Shown piece by piece: positions 1-13,074 of a DNA stretch of 64,000 nt. This stretch comes from Asterias rubens. Lineage: Eukaryota > Echinodermata > Asteroidea > Forcipulatida > Asteriidae. Each line of letters opens with the position of its first letter. Within the stretch, counting starts at the first letter, position 1. The stretch is taken from contig NC_047062.1 of NCBI RefSeq assembly GCF_902459465.1, positions 19,351,994-19,415,993 of the forward strand, in the 5' to 3' direction. A program made the position numbers and the translations under genes. Below the pieces are notes generated by a model. It had not been told where the DNA came from. It ran no database searches and saw only the letters and a list, made by a program, of their open reading frames with translations.

Positions 1-38
1 TTCCATTATTCTTATTCTTATTAGTAGTATTAACCTAC

Positions 39-217
39 CTTCTCCCGTTTCTCCATCTGATGGCGCTGTGCCTCCTCTTTACTCATATTCTCCTCATCGT
101 CATCGCTGTCGCTTTCTTCTTCCACCTCGTCCAGCGTGTCGTTCATTCCTTTACTGATGCTGCTGTCAACACTCCTTTCGCTGTCTGTGGAGAAGGTCTT
201 AGCAGCTGGAGTGGAGG
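39..217 (-). CDS. Exon of unidentified acidic, probably nuclear protein
   Basis: Minus-strand exon with acceptor CCCCAATGTAG ending at 218 and donor GTAGGTTA starting at 38. It encodes STPAAKTFSTDSERSVDSS, ISKGMNDTLDEVEEE, the acidic run SDSDDDEE, then NMSKEEAQRHQMEKREK. It enters in a phase needing one carried base and leaves in phase 0. I do not recognise the family. The acid run followed by a Lys/Glu-rich helix suggests a nuclear or chromatin-associated protein (inference). The exon at 5755-6032 may be from the same gene, but the phases do not join directly, so at least one exon between them would be missing. Confidence 0.55.
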
Positions 218-1000
218 CTACATTGGGGAGGAAATGCAATGAGATTGGGGAGAAAGTGGGCAGGGGGATAAAATGACAAACCAGTGAATCAAAATAAGTG
301 ATTATTTTGCAAACGGGAGAGTTGTGTGAACAGTAACTAGTTTCCATCAACTGTCCCTCAACTCTCATCCCAAGGGGGTATCTTTTTGAAGTCCTTCTTT
401 GCCCTAAGACTGGAAAACAAAAAAGAAGCGCAAGAATGAAAACTGATTTCCGTCAAGTTCTCTCTTGACAAATTTGAATCACTGTTTTATGATAAGGGAG
501 TTGAACCATGAAAAGATCAGTATAAAAATGTTACACTTTGGTCAGTCAGCTCTAATTAACTTCAGAAGAACAGGAATGGGAATTATACACCAATTCTTGT
601 GAAATGAAATGCATTGAGGAAGTGACTCAAATATCTCTCTCGAATGGAATCCTTATTTCAGAATCAAATACTCAAGGATCTTCATCTGCAGTGAGCATGT
701 TTTTATTTTGTTTTAAAACAAATGTGAAATGTTGAAACTTGTATCATGGTTAGTGATCCATTGCAATTCACAACCCCATTGTAACACTTACTTGCTGTTT
801 GACGAAAACATCAACCAAATTGATAAAATAATTGGCCTAAAACTTTCACTTATTTAGACTGCTTGGTTTTGATAAAGCAAGGATGCATTTACAAAAATTA
901 TATCAAATGTTGTCATAAGTCTTTGAGTTTACATTTGGGCACTTTCCCAGTATTAGACCTTGACTGAATGTTCAGATGATGTGAAATGATTCATGTTGAT

Positions 1001-1295
1001 CATAGAGTTATATATAAGAACTACAGGGCGCACTGGTGATGCTTCTTGCACAAGCGCGACGGGACTGCAAGAAGACACGCACGTGCCATTCTGTACGCGC
1101 ATTGAATAAGAAACACACATTGGAGTTTGTGTTTATTGAACGCTACGCGATGCTGTTTTTTCAACTTACAAAATGGCCGCACAAACACACGCTAAGCAAT
1201 GCCTGTTTGTTCAACTTAGAAAATGGCCGCCTGCGCGCATGCCGGGTCGCGTAAATAGGCCAGTGCGCCCTCTAATTCTTATATATAACTCTATG
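1001..1295. mobile_element. Inverted-repeat element (MITE-like), 295 bp
   Basis: Both ends carry CATAGAGTTATATATAAGAA and continue to GGGCGCACTGG, about 36 bp of terminal inverted repeat with two mismatches. The centre contains two copies of a CAACTTA-AAAATGGCCGC motif about 56 bp apart and is CpG-rich. No coding capacity. No clear target duplication was seen. Confidence 0.75.
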
Positions 1296-2104
1296 GTGTG
1301 AATACAGTATCCATTAGAGTTTTCGAGATTTGCAACAGTACTATAATTTGTGGCAGAAACCAAACTGACCAGCACAAATATATCAACAAATTCTACAAAG
1401 ATAATATGTTTGGAAGTACCAGACTTTATAATGAATCATGTAATTGTGAAACAGACAAAATTCAATCAACAACAAGGTGGCGAAGTAATAATGGCAAAGA
1501 ATGATAAATGAGGGTGAGATGAAATTGTTTTTGTTAAGTTGTTGAAAAATGAAATCTGTGAAGTACAAAATCATTAGCATCAACAAGTTACAAGAAGTGT
1601 GAAGCGTAAGTTGTGATTATTAAAATAAAGGTGTTCTGTTACAAAATAGCAGGTTGCGTTAAACTATGAAAAGAAAACAACATTAGGTGATGAAACTGGA
1701 ATAGTAAGACTAAGTAAACAAAGAAAGAAAAAGTGATTATGGTGTTACAGTGTTAAAATGTGCGATAAAATTGATGATAGGTAAAATAGAATCATGGCAC
1801 ACCATTTCTTTGAAGATAATTGGAGATCACTTTCACATTATTAAAATTTAAACCATAAAATAATGTTATCTCTTCATGAAATTCAATGTCAAGGTCATTT
1901 TTGTTATAACTGCATAATTCATGCAAATAAGCAAGTTAGTTAAAGGCCAACAACAAAGTAATAATCGTAATAAATAAAAAGAATGAATAAAAATAGAGAT
2001 ACAAAATGCTGAAAGAGTACAAATACTGAAAGCAGTGAAACGTGGCAAACTTCAAAAGGCTGTGTTACATAAAAGCCAATATACATCAGTAAAAAATGGT
2101 TTTA

Positions 2105-2205
2105 CCCACACACAGAATCCAGGGAAATGTGGGTTCAAATCCCACTCATGTAGTATGCCTGTTGATTTACTTCTAAAGGACTCGGGAACCACCGAGTACA
2201 GTGTT
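2105..2205 (+). repeat. tRNA-like SINE remnant
   Basis: Contains GGGTTCAAATCCCACTC, a good B box with T-arm symmetry as in the SINE family at 33775 and 40600, but no convincing A box upstream. Probably a decayed SINE. Confidence 0.3.
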
Positions 2206-2517
2206 TATTATATATTGGTGATTTAGTAATATCTTATGTAATATCCTAAATCTTTATACACAAATTGTGCATACAATAGACCCTTCCAATGAAATATGGT
2301 AAATAAAACGCATGCGTACAGAACCTATCGGTTGGCAATCTATAGAGATGTGCATTCAGCATATGCACAATTGCGTCTTTGTCATTCCGCCATTAGCGAA
2401 ATTTCCCTAATTATTCCAACCGAAATGGCCACATGTGCAATTTTTATACTTTATGGGAAGGGTATATTGGGCGATGTTCTTTATAAGAGAAAATGTACAT
2501 CATAGATTTTGAGATAT

Positions 2518-2583
2518 AACTTTTGCTACATATTTTGTTTGAATCTCATTAACTTTTGCTACGTATTTTGTTTGAATGTTGTT
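2518..2583. repeat. 33-bp direct repeat, two units
   Basis: AACTTTTGCTACATATTTTG is repeated 33 bases on with one change (CGT for CAT). Short tandem duplication without a known role. Confidence 0.6.
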
Positions 2584-3117
2584 ACTGGCATGGCATAATT
2601 GTCCAAATGATATTGGGTCCAAGCAAAACATACAGAAAAAGTGAAGCTTTGTGGAAAGTGCGCAACACTTATAATAATAGAGTCACTTACCCCTTCCTTC
2701 AAGTTCAAAACAGAAAGAAAATTACCGGATGAGTAATTGTCAACGAACCAGAATATGTTTAAAAGCTTCCATTACATTTCTCTCTCAAACCCCTGTTTCT
2801 GTACTGTCTTATTACTGTACAACTTACATATTCTTGTGGTGATGGCTGGCCATTACTACTTTATAACAACTGTATTGCTATGATTTCAGTTTCGGGCTGG
2901 GATATTATCCACTTTTGCCGAGTAGAGAGCACCACTTCCTCAGTAAAATCTGAAAGGACTTGTCCTATTTCAGTAGACTTCTACTTTCACAGGGTGTTAC
3001 CCCAAACTGAAACCATCAATATTCCACCATGCGCTGCTTCAAATACCATAACTGTGTTTCTAACAAATACATATTCAGAATGAGTGAAACTCCACATGGC
3101 TACAGAGAGATACAACA

Positions 3118-3443
3118 TTAAAGATGCTATGTCAGATTTTTGGCCGATTTGACCCAACATTTTTGATTAAAACTCAATAAGGTATTTTGATGGGGGTCGA
3201 GAAAGTTACAAGCTTTCATTTGAGCCATTGCTCGAAAAAGTCCGCCAATTATTAGTAACAGTGAAATGAAGTTTTTGTCGGGATCCCGACAATATATCAC
3301 GTGACCAATTCTTATGTGTTTTAAGAAACGTTTTAAATTGTTGTCATCGTTGTTAGAGCTGGTGATACTCTTTGAAATACCATTCACTCAAAAAAATCTA
3401 TTTTTTAATGTTTGGGGCAAAACATTTGACATAGCATCTTTAA
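3118..3443. mobile_element. Inverted-repeat element with TTAA ends (MITE-like)
   Basis: Starts TTAAAGATGCTATGTCA and ends TGACATAGCATCTTTAA, a perfect 17-bp inverted repeat that includes TTAA at each end. TTAA is the target site of piggyBac-type transposases (established knowledge), so a piggyBac-mobilised non-autonomous element is likely (inference). Inside is a perfect 14-bp palindrome GTCGGGATCCCGAC near 3278. Confidence 0.75.
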
Positions 3444-3956
3444 CATTGACTGTGTAGTGAACCAAGTGTTTCCACTGATAAACTAATGTTAAGGTTGTCG
3501 CTATACAACTGTCTTGTATTACATTTATTATTAAAATGCAAACCTTTGTTGCTTTTACAATGTTGTTTGATTTGTAGCAAGAAGAATGCACAAGATTTTA
3601 CTCAAACAGAAAAACAAGAAGTGTGTCCATGAAACAAATGAGTGCAAAAAAAGAAAAATTGTAAAACAATAGTACAATTTTGTCTGAAGCGTACCTACTT
3701 CTGATAGGAAACATTCCATCTGTTTCAACTCTTTTTTATCAAATTTGAAAAGGCCCAAACAAAGTACTGTCACACACCATCATAATATATGTCTTATAAC
3801 TTATATAATTGGGTCTTTAACTTATGAAACCAGTGTCTTTGAGGTTCTATTTTCTCATGAGAGTAATAACATAATGTAAAACTTTACATTTTAAGTGTAA
3901 TTTAATGGCTGCACAAGCTCAGGCATTTGATGTCTTAATCCAACTTAGCAAAAACA

Positions 3957-3980
3957 TTTTCTTTCTTTCTTTCTTTCTTT
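3957..3980. repeat. (TTTC)n microsatellite
   Basis: Six tandem TTTC units visible directly in the sequence. Confidence 0.9.
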
Positions 3981-5754
3981 TGACTTCTAAAAATGATAGA
4001 AATTCCTTCCCACCTTCTTTATTTCGGTTATAACCCTATAATCTCGCTGTGTTCCTGAACACAAAGAACCCATGTATAGTTCATTCACGCTGACACAAAA
4101 GTAAGCCATCTGGGGCTTCAGATTTAAAAGAAAAAATATGAAGTGACATTACAGAACAAAAAACTTGAACTACAAAAACAGACAAAAACAGATCGACTTA
4201 AGCTCACCAAACACAAGTGTGTGCCGTCTCCTTAAAAATATATATACACTGTGCAAGACAAGAAACACTAACTGAAATCCAAATGATATATAAAAACAGC
4301 GTGTTGTACGGTAGCTGAAAAAACAACAACAGCAATTTGTTGTTAAGATCAAAGCTTAAAATAAAGGTGAAGCAATAATGGTTATCTGTCTTCTTAATAA
4401 TCAGCAATGCCATGTGCATGTGCACCCAAGAAATGTTTTATTCAATTTGTTCTTTTTATTTCAATTCAAATTATTTTAAAAACCTTTACCTACATGTGAC
4501 AGACAGTTGCAAACAACTTCAACTGGTCAAACATTTTTGCTGAGAATTTTGTTAATTTGCTTTCACCTTTATTTTGCATTGAGTTTAACTTGCGCTGTAT
4601 GACGTACATACAACAAAAGTCTCCGTCACTCATTTTTCATGTAAATGAAACTCATACCAGAAAAAAAGTTATAATCAGTAATGTATCTGATATTATTAGG
4701 ATTACAAACTTCATGTGACAGCCATTTGCCAAGTTATGAAATATCAGCTGGTGCATAACACAATTGCATAACTGGATAATGTACAATATTGGTCAAGACA
4801 AAAAAAATTACATGCCACTTAAGATATATTAGAATGCATCAAAAGCGGAACTGGAACCGGATTGCATATTTTGTGAAGGTTTTCAATGAATAATTAACTC
4901 AGCTTCTCTGGATGGATGACTAATCCTTTTATAGACTACTAACGTCACTGTGGTCTGTGTTCATTAAAATATTTGCAGGCAGTACCCGTCAATACATTTA
5001 AATATTTGAGAGTTTTTCAAGTAACATATTTTCTTGCGTTGTTAACATGTATGAAGATGTGAGAACATTATTCACAGACATTATCTGAAGAGAAAGTTAT
5101 GTAAACAAATGTTTTGAGACACTTTTTTTTTCCGAATGAACTTGAATATGACCCCTTCAGGGTTCACAGACACATATCAGAGCCACTTGAAGATCATAGA
5201 ACATACTGAAGATGGTTCCCTGGTCCACAAGCCAAGCATGCACAGGGTTCTTCTCCATGCATCACAAGCTAGCTTATTGGGCTGATTGATAAATAATAAA
5301 CAATTCAGGGGGGGGGGGGGCTTGTGATCAAATTCACAAAGTTAGAATGCCCCAGATTAGAGAGGAGGGCTTTGAAAACATGTTGTCAACACCAGATAAA
5401 GAAATTCAGAGGACTTAGTTTTCAACTCAGCGTGCCTACAGCAACAACCTCAAAAATTAAGGTCCACAATTTCCCCAAGTTTTGAAAATTCATGGAGTTA
5501 TACATAGTATATTGTAAATTTACCAAACCAAAAGAGGAGCCAAAACCCCGGTTCATACTTCTTGCCAACGTGCATGTGATTTGAATTTTGGCGTCACAAG
5601 CTCGCAACGAATAATTCGCTTGAAATGTGCTCAGCTCCTGCAAAACTATCGGAGTGGGTTAGAGCGCTGTGACATCAAAATTCGCTTCGCATTCGCATTC
5701 GCAGGAACCGAGCGTAATTGTTGATTTTGATGGATTCGAAGCTTGTACACTAAC

Positions 5755-6032
5755 CTCACACTCAGCCACAGCAGCAATCTCATCGTATCCATCCTTCTGG
5801 TGTCTTTTCCCCCCGTCTCGTCGCTTATCCGTCCCGACTGCCAGACGTCTCCTGGGTCGAGCCACCTTCTCATCTGACCTGGGCGACGAACGCTTCTTTC
5901 TACAGAGGGGCGATGACATCCCCGTCACCTGCTTTGTCTTAGGCTTAGAGGACTGTCTCGAAAGTTTTACGGGTGTGCGTGTTGACATCGTGGATGTTAA
6001 CAACTACACTGGGCTTTGGCTGTTATTAAATT
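5755..6032 (-). CDS. First coding exon of unidentified basic protein
   Basis: Strong acceptor (long pyrimidine tract ending TTTTTTCAG at 6033) and donor GTTAGTG at 5754. The first ATG in the open frame is at 5986-5988, giving 78 codons to the donor: MSTRTPVKLSRQSSKPKTKQ, then an Arg/Lys/Ser-rich stretch (SPLCRKKRSSPRSDEK, RPRRRLAVGTDKRRD) ending DEIAAVAECE in phase 0. The 44 bases before the ATG would be 5' UTR, so a non-coding first exon should lie further right. A nuclear localisation signal is likely from the basic clusters. Family not recognised. Confidence 0.6.
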
Positions 6033-7189
6033 CTGAAAAAAGAAAGACAGAAAAAAAGTATTTATTTACATTTTAGTAAACCAGAATATCGTCATGGAGC
6101 TGCCACACTGTACAGTTAATAACTCTGTTAATTTTTGCCTGTTAATTTTCATCAAAATGAACTTGGAATAATGTACATTACACTACATGTGTAAATTCAC
6201 ATCAAAATGAGTACATTTACAGCCATCAGTCATATCACAAAATAATTTTGGACACAATAAAACTCACCAAAATAACTGGATAATACTGCGGAAGTACACC
6301 TTTTCTTTCACAAATAATTATTCACACTAAACATAACTCTATAAATTAGAAGTACAGTGTTGCACATACAGTACAGTACTTGAAGAAATGTGAAGCACTA
6401 CCTGACCTATGTAATTGGGAGCGTGTACATGTCAGTGTAGCCTCAGTGCCTACATACTTCTAGTGAACAAAAAATTACTAATAAAGGAGCATTTGAATGT
6501 GTCGCTATTTCCCTATTGGGAGTTAATGGGGCCAAGGATGCCAGAAATGCCAGCAGAAGCAATGGGATTGGATGGTTGCTCTGAAGGACACAGCGCATAC
6601 AAAGTACAAGTGTTGTGTAAACATTTAAAGTTGTCCATACTGTGTATTGTACCAATGGAATAGCTTGATAATGATTCACTTATTAATGGTTATCAGATTG
6701 ATTGGTTAGTACGTCAGGGATTGAATCTGGGGGGGGGGGGGGAATCCACCAGGCCGCAGGACTTGTAGCTCAGAATCTTTACCGGAACAGGATTTTAATC
6801 ACAACAAGACCAGAGTCAAAATGAGGATAGACTAGAACTAAAATGAGTTTTTTCATCTAGACTGTCTCATTCTGAACAATACACTAGTTTGAGAAATTTT
6901 ATCTAAAACTGTTTTATGGGCGATTCTCACCAGACTGAGAGATACATGTATCGTGAAACTCAAACAATTGAACATCATTCTTTTGAGACAAAGATGGAAA
7001 ATTTAGAAGAACAAAAACAAGACCATTGAACTTGTCTTGTCTAAAAAGCTTACTGGCCCAATACTGAAATCATTCGCCAGTTGTCCAGTGTAAAATTTGA
7101 GCCTTGAATGAATGTTTGAGTGAGGTGAGGTTCACAATTTATCTAAAATCAACCCTCTCTCCAAACACACACAAACTTTTTTTCAAAAT

Positions 7190-7341
7190 GATTTTTGGGG
7201 TTGAACAACGAATTGACTAGAGTGGGATTCGAACCAACGACCTCCGGATTAACGTGCCGGCGCTCTACCAACTGAGCTACCTGGCCCTATGTTGGTGTTG
7301 TCCCCATTTTGTCAAGATCTTTGTTCGGGGGGGTGCCAAAC
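7190..7341 (-). repeat. tRNA-derived SINE
   Basis: On the minus strand the tRNA-like part reads GGGCCAGGTAGCTCAGTTGG (A box) and later GGTTCGAATCCCACTC (B box), about 72 bases together, preceded by TTGGCACCCCC and followed by a TTCAACCCC tail. The same leader, tRNA-like core and tail recur at 38631-38775 and 50186-50330, which marks it as an interspersed SINE and not a functional tRNA gene. Confidence 0.75.
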
Positions 7342-10035
7342 TTTTTTCATGATCACCATTTCTTTTTCAGACCTGTCTGACAAATCTCTGAACAAAATCA
7401 TGAATGGAAACTAAATAAAATCCAACAATGTGCAGATAGAATCCCTTCAGTTTCATTTCAATACTGTGGGAAAGCAAGAACATTGTTCGTCAGTTTGTGA
7501 TTCATTTCAATCAATCAATCAATCAACTAATCCTTTTTGTGACAAACAAATACAATAAAGGGTGAGAGAGAAAATGCATTGTGCCTTAAGCTCAAGGTAA
7601 ATATTTGTAACGATTTTCACAGCTTGGTTTTTACACAGATAAAAAATACGTCTGGAATATTATTTAAAAAAATTGAATATTATCATTGGCTGGGCAAGTA
7701 AACTCCCCAAATTAGCATGTCCCTTGGAATAATAATTATGGGCACCAAGGCCAAGACAGAGCAACTGATGCAATGACCTTTAAAAAATAGAATTTGCAAA
7801 TCGTGGATCTTAAACACCACTGGCTCTCTCTTTGGTTTTCTTCTTTGAAACTGATGTTCTCAAAAGAAATGAACCAACCCTAATATTTAATTAATGTGTG
7901 TACATTTTTAAATTCATACACTGTGAGAGAAACTAATTACTTCATCTGTGTGTGTACAAACTACAATGTAAATGTCATTGTCAATTAAAGTGAAAGCAAT
8001 GTGAACCATATACATGAACGTAAAGAAATAAGATACCAAATTGAAACCAACCCACAAGGTCAGAAATAAGACTTAAATACAAAGGTAATTTCAATTGTTA
8101 GAATTAGAGGGACTGAACAGTTGTTGACTTGTTTACTACAAACCGTAATTTGTATGGATGTGTGTGGGTGGCTGGTCAAGGTAACAATTGATCAATTAAT
8201 TAAGGACTTCGTCAGGTTCATCTTACAAAGGGCAGTTTATCATCCCCTTGTTTCTAATCAAAAGTAGGTCACAGTTAAATTAAATTTGTTGCTGGCTTGT
8301 AGCACATAAACGAGGGAAGAAAAAAAAACTTAGACGGGAAGTAGTCAAGGTTATTTGATTTTAAGAAAGGAAGAGCTTTGAAAACATGAATTCTTCTTGA
8401 ACAGTACCCCTCCTCATAAATTATGTTCTTCTTACAGAAATAAACTGCAACGTAAACAGGTTTAGCACAAATAGCTTGAATTATTTTTATTAGGGGACTT
8501 AAAGAGTGGAGGCAAGGTCTTAAATGGCCACTTAAAACTGGCAAGGTCATGGCTGTGAGATGAAGTACAGAGTCAATGTCAATGTCCTTTATTGCCAACC
8601 ATGACCCTGTAATATTTTAAATAGTCACTACTCTTTTATTCATTCATAAATACCATTTTGGTTAAAGGTGGAAGAAAATCAAGGAAACCTGTAGTGTTAT
8701 TGAACTTTTGTAAAATTTTACCATTCCTGTCTTGTACCATACTTTGCCAAAGGTCGCACTGCACGCGATGCTCAACGGAGTCAACGGTATTGCTAATACA
8801 TGTAGATTCTACATTGAGTACCCTAATATTGATTGCGATACACATTATTTGTGCTGTACGCCATCACACATATGGTGGCTATAAATGCTCCAGATATGTC
8901 TTTATCAGCCATTTACTTGACCTTCTATCAACCCCTGCCTAAACTGTCTCTTCTGAACACAAGCTCATGCAGAATATAATAACCAACAGCTGGCTTTGAA
9001 TTAAAACAAAAATGAGCATCACATTGCATCATACAAACTGAACATGTGCACATGACGTACATGACAGACAAAACTATGTCCGTGTACTCATTACGGATAG
9101 TCCTTGCTCTACTATACTGTATGCGTATATTAAACTTCATTTTGTAATTGTGTCAAGGTTTTTTACATGACAGTGGAAGAGCGATGCACTAACCTGAATG
9201 CTGAATGTATCGTAGACGAACAATATCTATATTATTTACCCCAGAGATACAAGTCTGTCTAACTTAATTAGTTAATAACATATATTATGTGTAAATTAGG
9301 CCACATTCTTCCAAGCTGTGTTTCTTATGGGCTTCTCTGCAGTTTCATTCTTTTTAAAATTTGATACATTTTGTGAACACTGTAGGAATAAATTACCTAA
9401 ACTGTTCAAACTGAAATCTCAGCACTGGTACTACTTGTCATGTTGATTGCACAAGTAAATTAACCAAAACTCATAAATAACGTTATCAATTAATTAACAG
9501 ATAGTGGTAATTAAAGAAAAAACTTCACATCTGTCCTCAACACAAAGGTCAATTCTTATGCACCTGCTAAAACCTCTCCAGATAGCTAAATTATAAATTC
9601 CATGTTGGATGACCAAACCCATGACTATTTTTTTTCTCCCAGTGGAGGATAATGTATTGATTCTCAGTGCCAGCATGCCAAAAACACCCTGGGGTCACTC
9701 TGATGGAATTCAACCATGCAGAAGGAGTGGAGGGCAACGTAACCTCTCAGATGCACTTGTCAAACTGATTAAATTGCAGGCACTGTATGTAATGTAGTCA
9801 GCGCCTGTGTTCTTTTTGTACATTGCATAGAGTGTGAGCTTATGATGAGCATTGTGTATACAGTGCGTTATAACATGGAGCTATCCTAATAACTGGGATG
9901 CCTTGTCTGACCTTTTTAATGTCCAATTGAGTAAGGGGAATGCACTCCAGGATCTTTCTTTGTAACATTTTATCTGATGCATGGTATACGTAGCACACCC
10001 GATGGCAATCTCAAAGCACTCAGAATTTGTTTTCG

Positions 10036-10405
10036 TATTGGTAATTACTCAAAATAATTATTAGCATAAAACCTTACTTGGTAACAAGTAATAGGGAGAG
10101 GTTGATAGTATACAAAATTGTGAGAAACGGCTCCCTCTGACGTGATGTAGTTTTCGCGAAAGAAGTAATTTTCCACGAATTTGATTTCGAAACCTCAGAT
10201 TTAGAATTTGAGGTCTTGAAATCAAGCATCTAGAAGCACACAACTTCATGTGACAAGGGTGTTTTTTTCTCTCATTATTATCTCGCAACTTCAACAACCA
10301 ACTGAGCTCAAATTTTCACAGGTTGGTTATTTTATGCATATGTTGAGATACACTAAGTGAGAAGACTGATCTTTGACAATTACCAATAGTGTCCAGTGTC
10401 TTTAA
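10036..10405. mobile_element. TTAA inverted-repeat family, copy 1
   Basis: One of seven copies in the window of a roughly 370-bp element. Hallmarks: TTGGTAATTACTC at one end, CCAATAGTGTCCA-TG-CTTTAA at the other, and internal GAAACGGCTCCCTCTGA, GTAATTTTCCACGAATTTGA and TTGAGATACAC motifs. The left end is eroded here. Non-coding. Confidence 0.75.
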
Positions 10406-10544
10406 GGCATGTTACATTTTGAAGTTTATGAGACCTACGATGGCAATTATCTTTGCGATAAATATACTGTGTTCTTGTGTATTTGTGCATTACACAACAC
10501 ACAGGACCTACACATACGGCTTTACTTTACAATTGTAGGACGAA

Positions 10545-10680
10545 GGATGCTATGGTTTGAAGATGTCTTGCTTAATAAGGACACAAGGGTCATGACTGGG
10601 ACATGAACCCAAACTCTGCTCATCAGAATCACTAGAGCTTAAGTTCAATGCTCTTATCCGCTCTGCCACAACGTCAGTGT
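10545..10680 (-). repeat. SINE with Ser/Leu-type tRNA head (5' part)
   Basis: Minus strand: GTTGTGGCAGAGCGGATAAG (A-box region), a long variable arm, GGGTTCATGTCCCAG (B box), then CTTGTGTCC-TTAAGCAAGACA and GCATCCTTCGTCC. The last part overlaps the start of the SINE body at 48600-48930, so the two are 5' and 3' pieces of one family. Truncated at the 3' side. Confidence 0.6.
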
Positions 10681-12401
10681 TACACCATGTGATAACATTT
10701 TCTTGTGTAGAACTGTTGAGATTATTAATTTATAAGAACTTCACCCGCTCTTAATTTATTTGGTGCTATGGAATAGGCAGTGAGTCTACGCGTATTTTGT
10801 ATGTTGAACTTTCCCTGACTGTTCGACTCCTTTTAGATCTCATGATTTTAAACAGCACTCCTACACAGCATGAAGTATATTCTCACATGGTCGGAGCACA
10901 CCCAGATAAGACAAATTCTCGGTGTACAATTTTACAGTTTCGTCAACATTGGTTACTGATTTACTCTGGATCTTCATTATTGTGAATTTAAAGACATTAT
11001 TATTTATAAGCACAACTTATTAGTTGAGATGAACGTAACCCTCCATAATAAAACTAATGATGGTACGGGAATTGTGAAAGCAAGGAATGTGATTGTAGTC
11101 ATAAACTATTCCTTAAATATAAAGCAACGCGCATCACACAATTTAATATCACTACAAACAAATTTGACAATGTTTCATTATTACAGCCTTGTATTTGTCG
11201 CTGTATGGAAGAAGGTATAGGCCTACATGTACGTACTATGGTCCCTACAAGAATAGGCTATACAAAATTATTGCATTGTAGTGCCTGAGTATACGTAGTG
11301 TGGCAAACTTTGAATCAATCCCATTTATACAGTGTATATTAACTTTAAATTCATCTCATTACTGACCGACCCATGGAAACACAGCAATACCTACTGTAGG
11401 AGGCAATGTCCACATATGGTGTGCTGATTCTTGAGAACAGTTCATTGACATACAGTAAATGCTTGTGGTTATTCCTCTATGGTTTGTTCCTTGCTCTATG
11501 GTTTGTGTAACCTTGAGAGGTGTTTTACAGGAAGGGAGGATTCCCTATGTACCACTACTGTGTATATCCTCGACATCAATACAATGAGAAGAATAAACTC
11601 AAGGAACTGTAATACATAATAACATTGATCAATAGAAATACCACTGTGTACTGACAGCGACAGTCAAGTTCAATTATAACACAATGTACATTTAGGTTAA
11701 CCGGCTATTTTCTTCCTGTATTTGTGGATTTATACAACTACATAAGCAACCCCGAACCCCCACTATCATTACATCCATGGAGGTAGAAATAGATTCTACC
11801 TTCATGTTACATCAGAACACATTTTATCATATTTTTTAAATAATATAAAAATATAATGGCTACTAAACTATTTGTGAACATACCTCTCGTTGTAATTCAA
11901 CTGTTTCTTAAATCCAAGGAAAGATCCAGTGTGAGACTCAAAAGTAACAAATCCAACTCGAAACTCGAAAGTAACAAATCCAACTCGAAACCGACAGAAC
12001 CGTTGAACTAAACCGCATACACCTCAATTCAAATACACCTTTCTCTATTCATACACGTAAAGGAACACGTTGCCTTCAGATTTCACAAAATTTCACGTTT
12101 GAGGGTGTTCCTTATACTTATTAAGAGTTGTTCTTGCAATAAAACACATTTAATGTGTTGTAATTAGTGAATGGTAATTAAAAAAAACAAACACTGACCT
12201 CTGACCCCGAAACATGGCCCGCGAAATATATACGTTTTTCAAGCCGTCAAAACGATCGTCCGTTTATGCGCGATGCACAGCAGTTAGGCTGGCGCCGTAG
12301 CCAATGGCCTGGTAAACCTACCAGAAGAACACGAGGTAATATACCGTTCTCTACCATACGACGTTGTGTGAAATGTAAACACACCATTTTGCTGTCAAAA
12401 T

Positions 12402-12498
12402 GGATCGCCGAAAAACACAGATTCAGCTCATTGCTCTACGCAAAGAGATGATTGAAGACACGTCCAAAAAGAAGGAAAGGACACCTCGCCAATCAGGG
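12402..12498 (+). CDS. Candidate first exon, small basic protein start
   Basis: ATG at 12402 opens a frame MDRRKTQIQLIALRKEMIED then TSKKKERTPRQS, followed by a good donor GTAAGAA at 12499. It lies in a CpG-richer patch 0.6 kb before a plus-strand P2X7-like exon and is a plausible start of that gene, but it leaves two carried bases where that exon needs one, so an intervening exon or decay must be assumed. Confidence 0.35.
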
Positions 12499-13074
12499 TA
12501 AGAATAATGTAGTGGGACATGGACTAGCCGACGAGAGAGAGAGAACGGACCGTGAGTGTTTATACCCAATGCAATGTTATTGTTAGTTATTATTGTGGAC
12601 ATGACACGTAAATTCACAGCCATGAGACAGCCGCAGCACTGAGTTGTGAGAGTACATAATGTACATGTACTATGACTAGTTTACATATAATTTTGTAGAT
12701 CTATTCACTCGGTGCATAGATGGGGGTGGGGATTTGAATCGAGTGCCCAGCGTACTAATGACTTGGCATAATTTACCCTAATTTACTTTGATGCTACAAT
12801 TAAAAGAGTCGTTTATCTGGCTGGGAAGGGGAGGGCTTTTGTAAAAATTGTAGAAGTACATTTTAAAAATAGTACAGATTTATGAAATGTTTTTTGTATA
12901 TTTTTAACAGTTTACCCAAAATATTGTACCCAAGTCAACTCGTACCCAAGTCAACCCAAATTCTTTCAAAGAAGTGTGACCTTTCAAACAATAAAAAAAT
13001 AAAATTTTCGAGAACTAATATAATAAGTTATATCAATGGTTTTCAATTTCTTGTTGAAGGTACTATGTGAGCAG

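Larger units (their letters stand above)
218..5754. other. Non-coding stretch between two exons of the unidentified minus-strand gene
   Basis: Probably intron. Contains inverted-repeat elements at 1001-1295 and 3118-3443, a weak tRNA-like SINE remnant near 2105-2205, a 33-bp repeat present twice (2518-2583), a (TTTC)n run at 3957-3980 and a 12-G run near 5310. No further exon could be supported, although one is needed to join phases. Confidence 0.4.
6033..12401. other. Intergenic or 5' non-coding region
   Basis: No coding exon supported. Contains a 13-G run near 6730, the tRNA-derived SINE at 7190-7341, an (ATCA)n run near 7508, a TTAA-family element at 10036-10405 and a SINE fragment at 10545-10680. 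A CpG-richer patch at about 12200-12400 sits just before the candidate exon at 12402 and could hold a promoter (inference). Confidence 0.4.

Noticed and set aside
2690..2790. Possible minus-strand exon ending at a strong GTAAGTGAC donor (about 2694)
   Set aside because: The frame before it (IFWFVDNYSSGNFLSVLNLK) is open, but there is no convincing acceptor or recognisable protein; not enough to call.
7215..7287. Functional tRNA gene on the minus strand
   Set aside because: A and B boxes are good, but the same leader and tail flank other, degenerate copies, so it is a SINE head.
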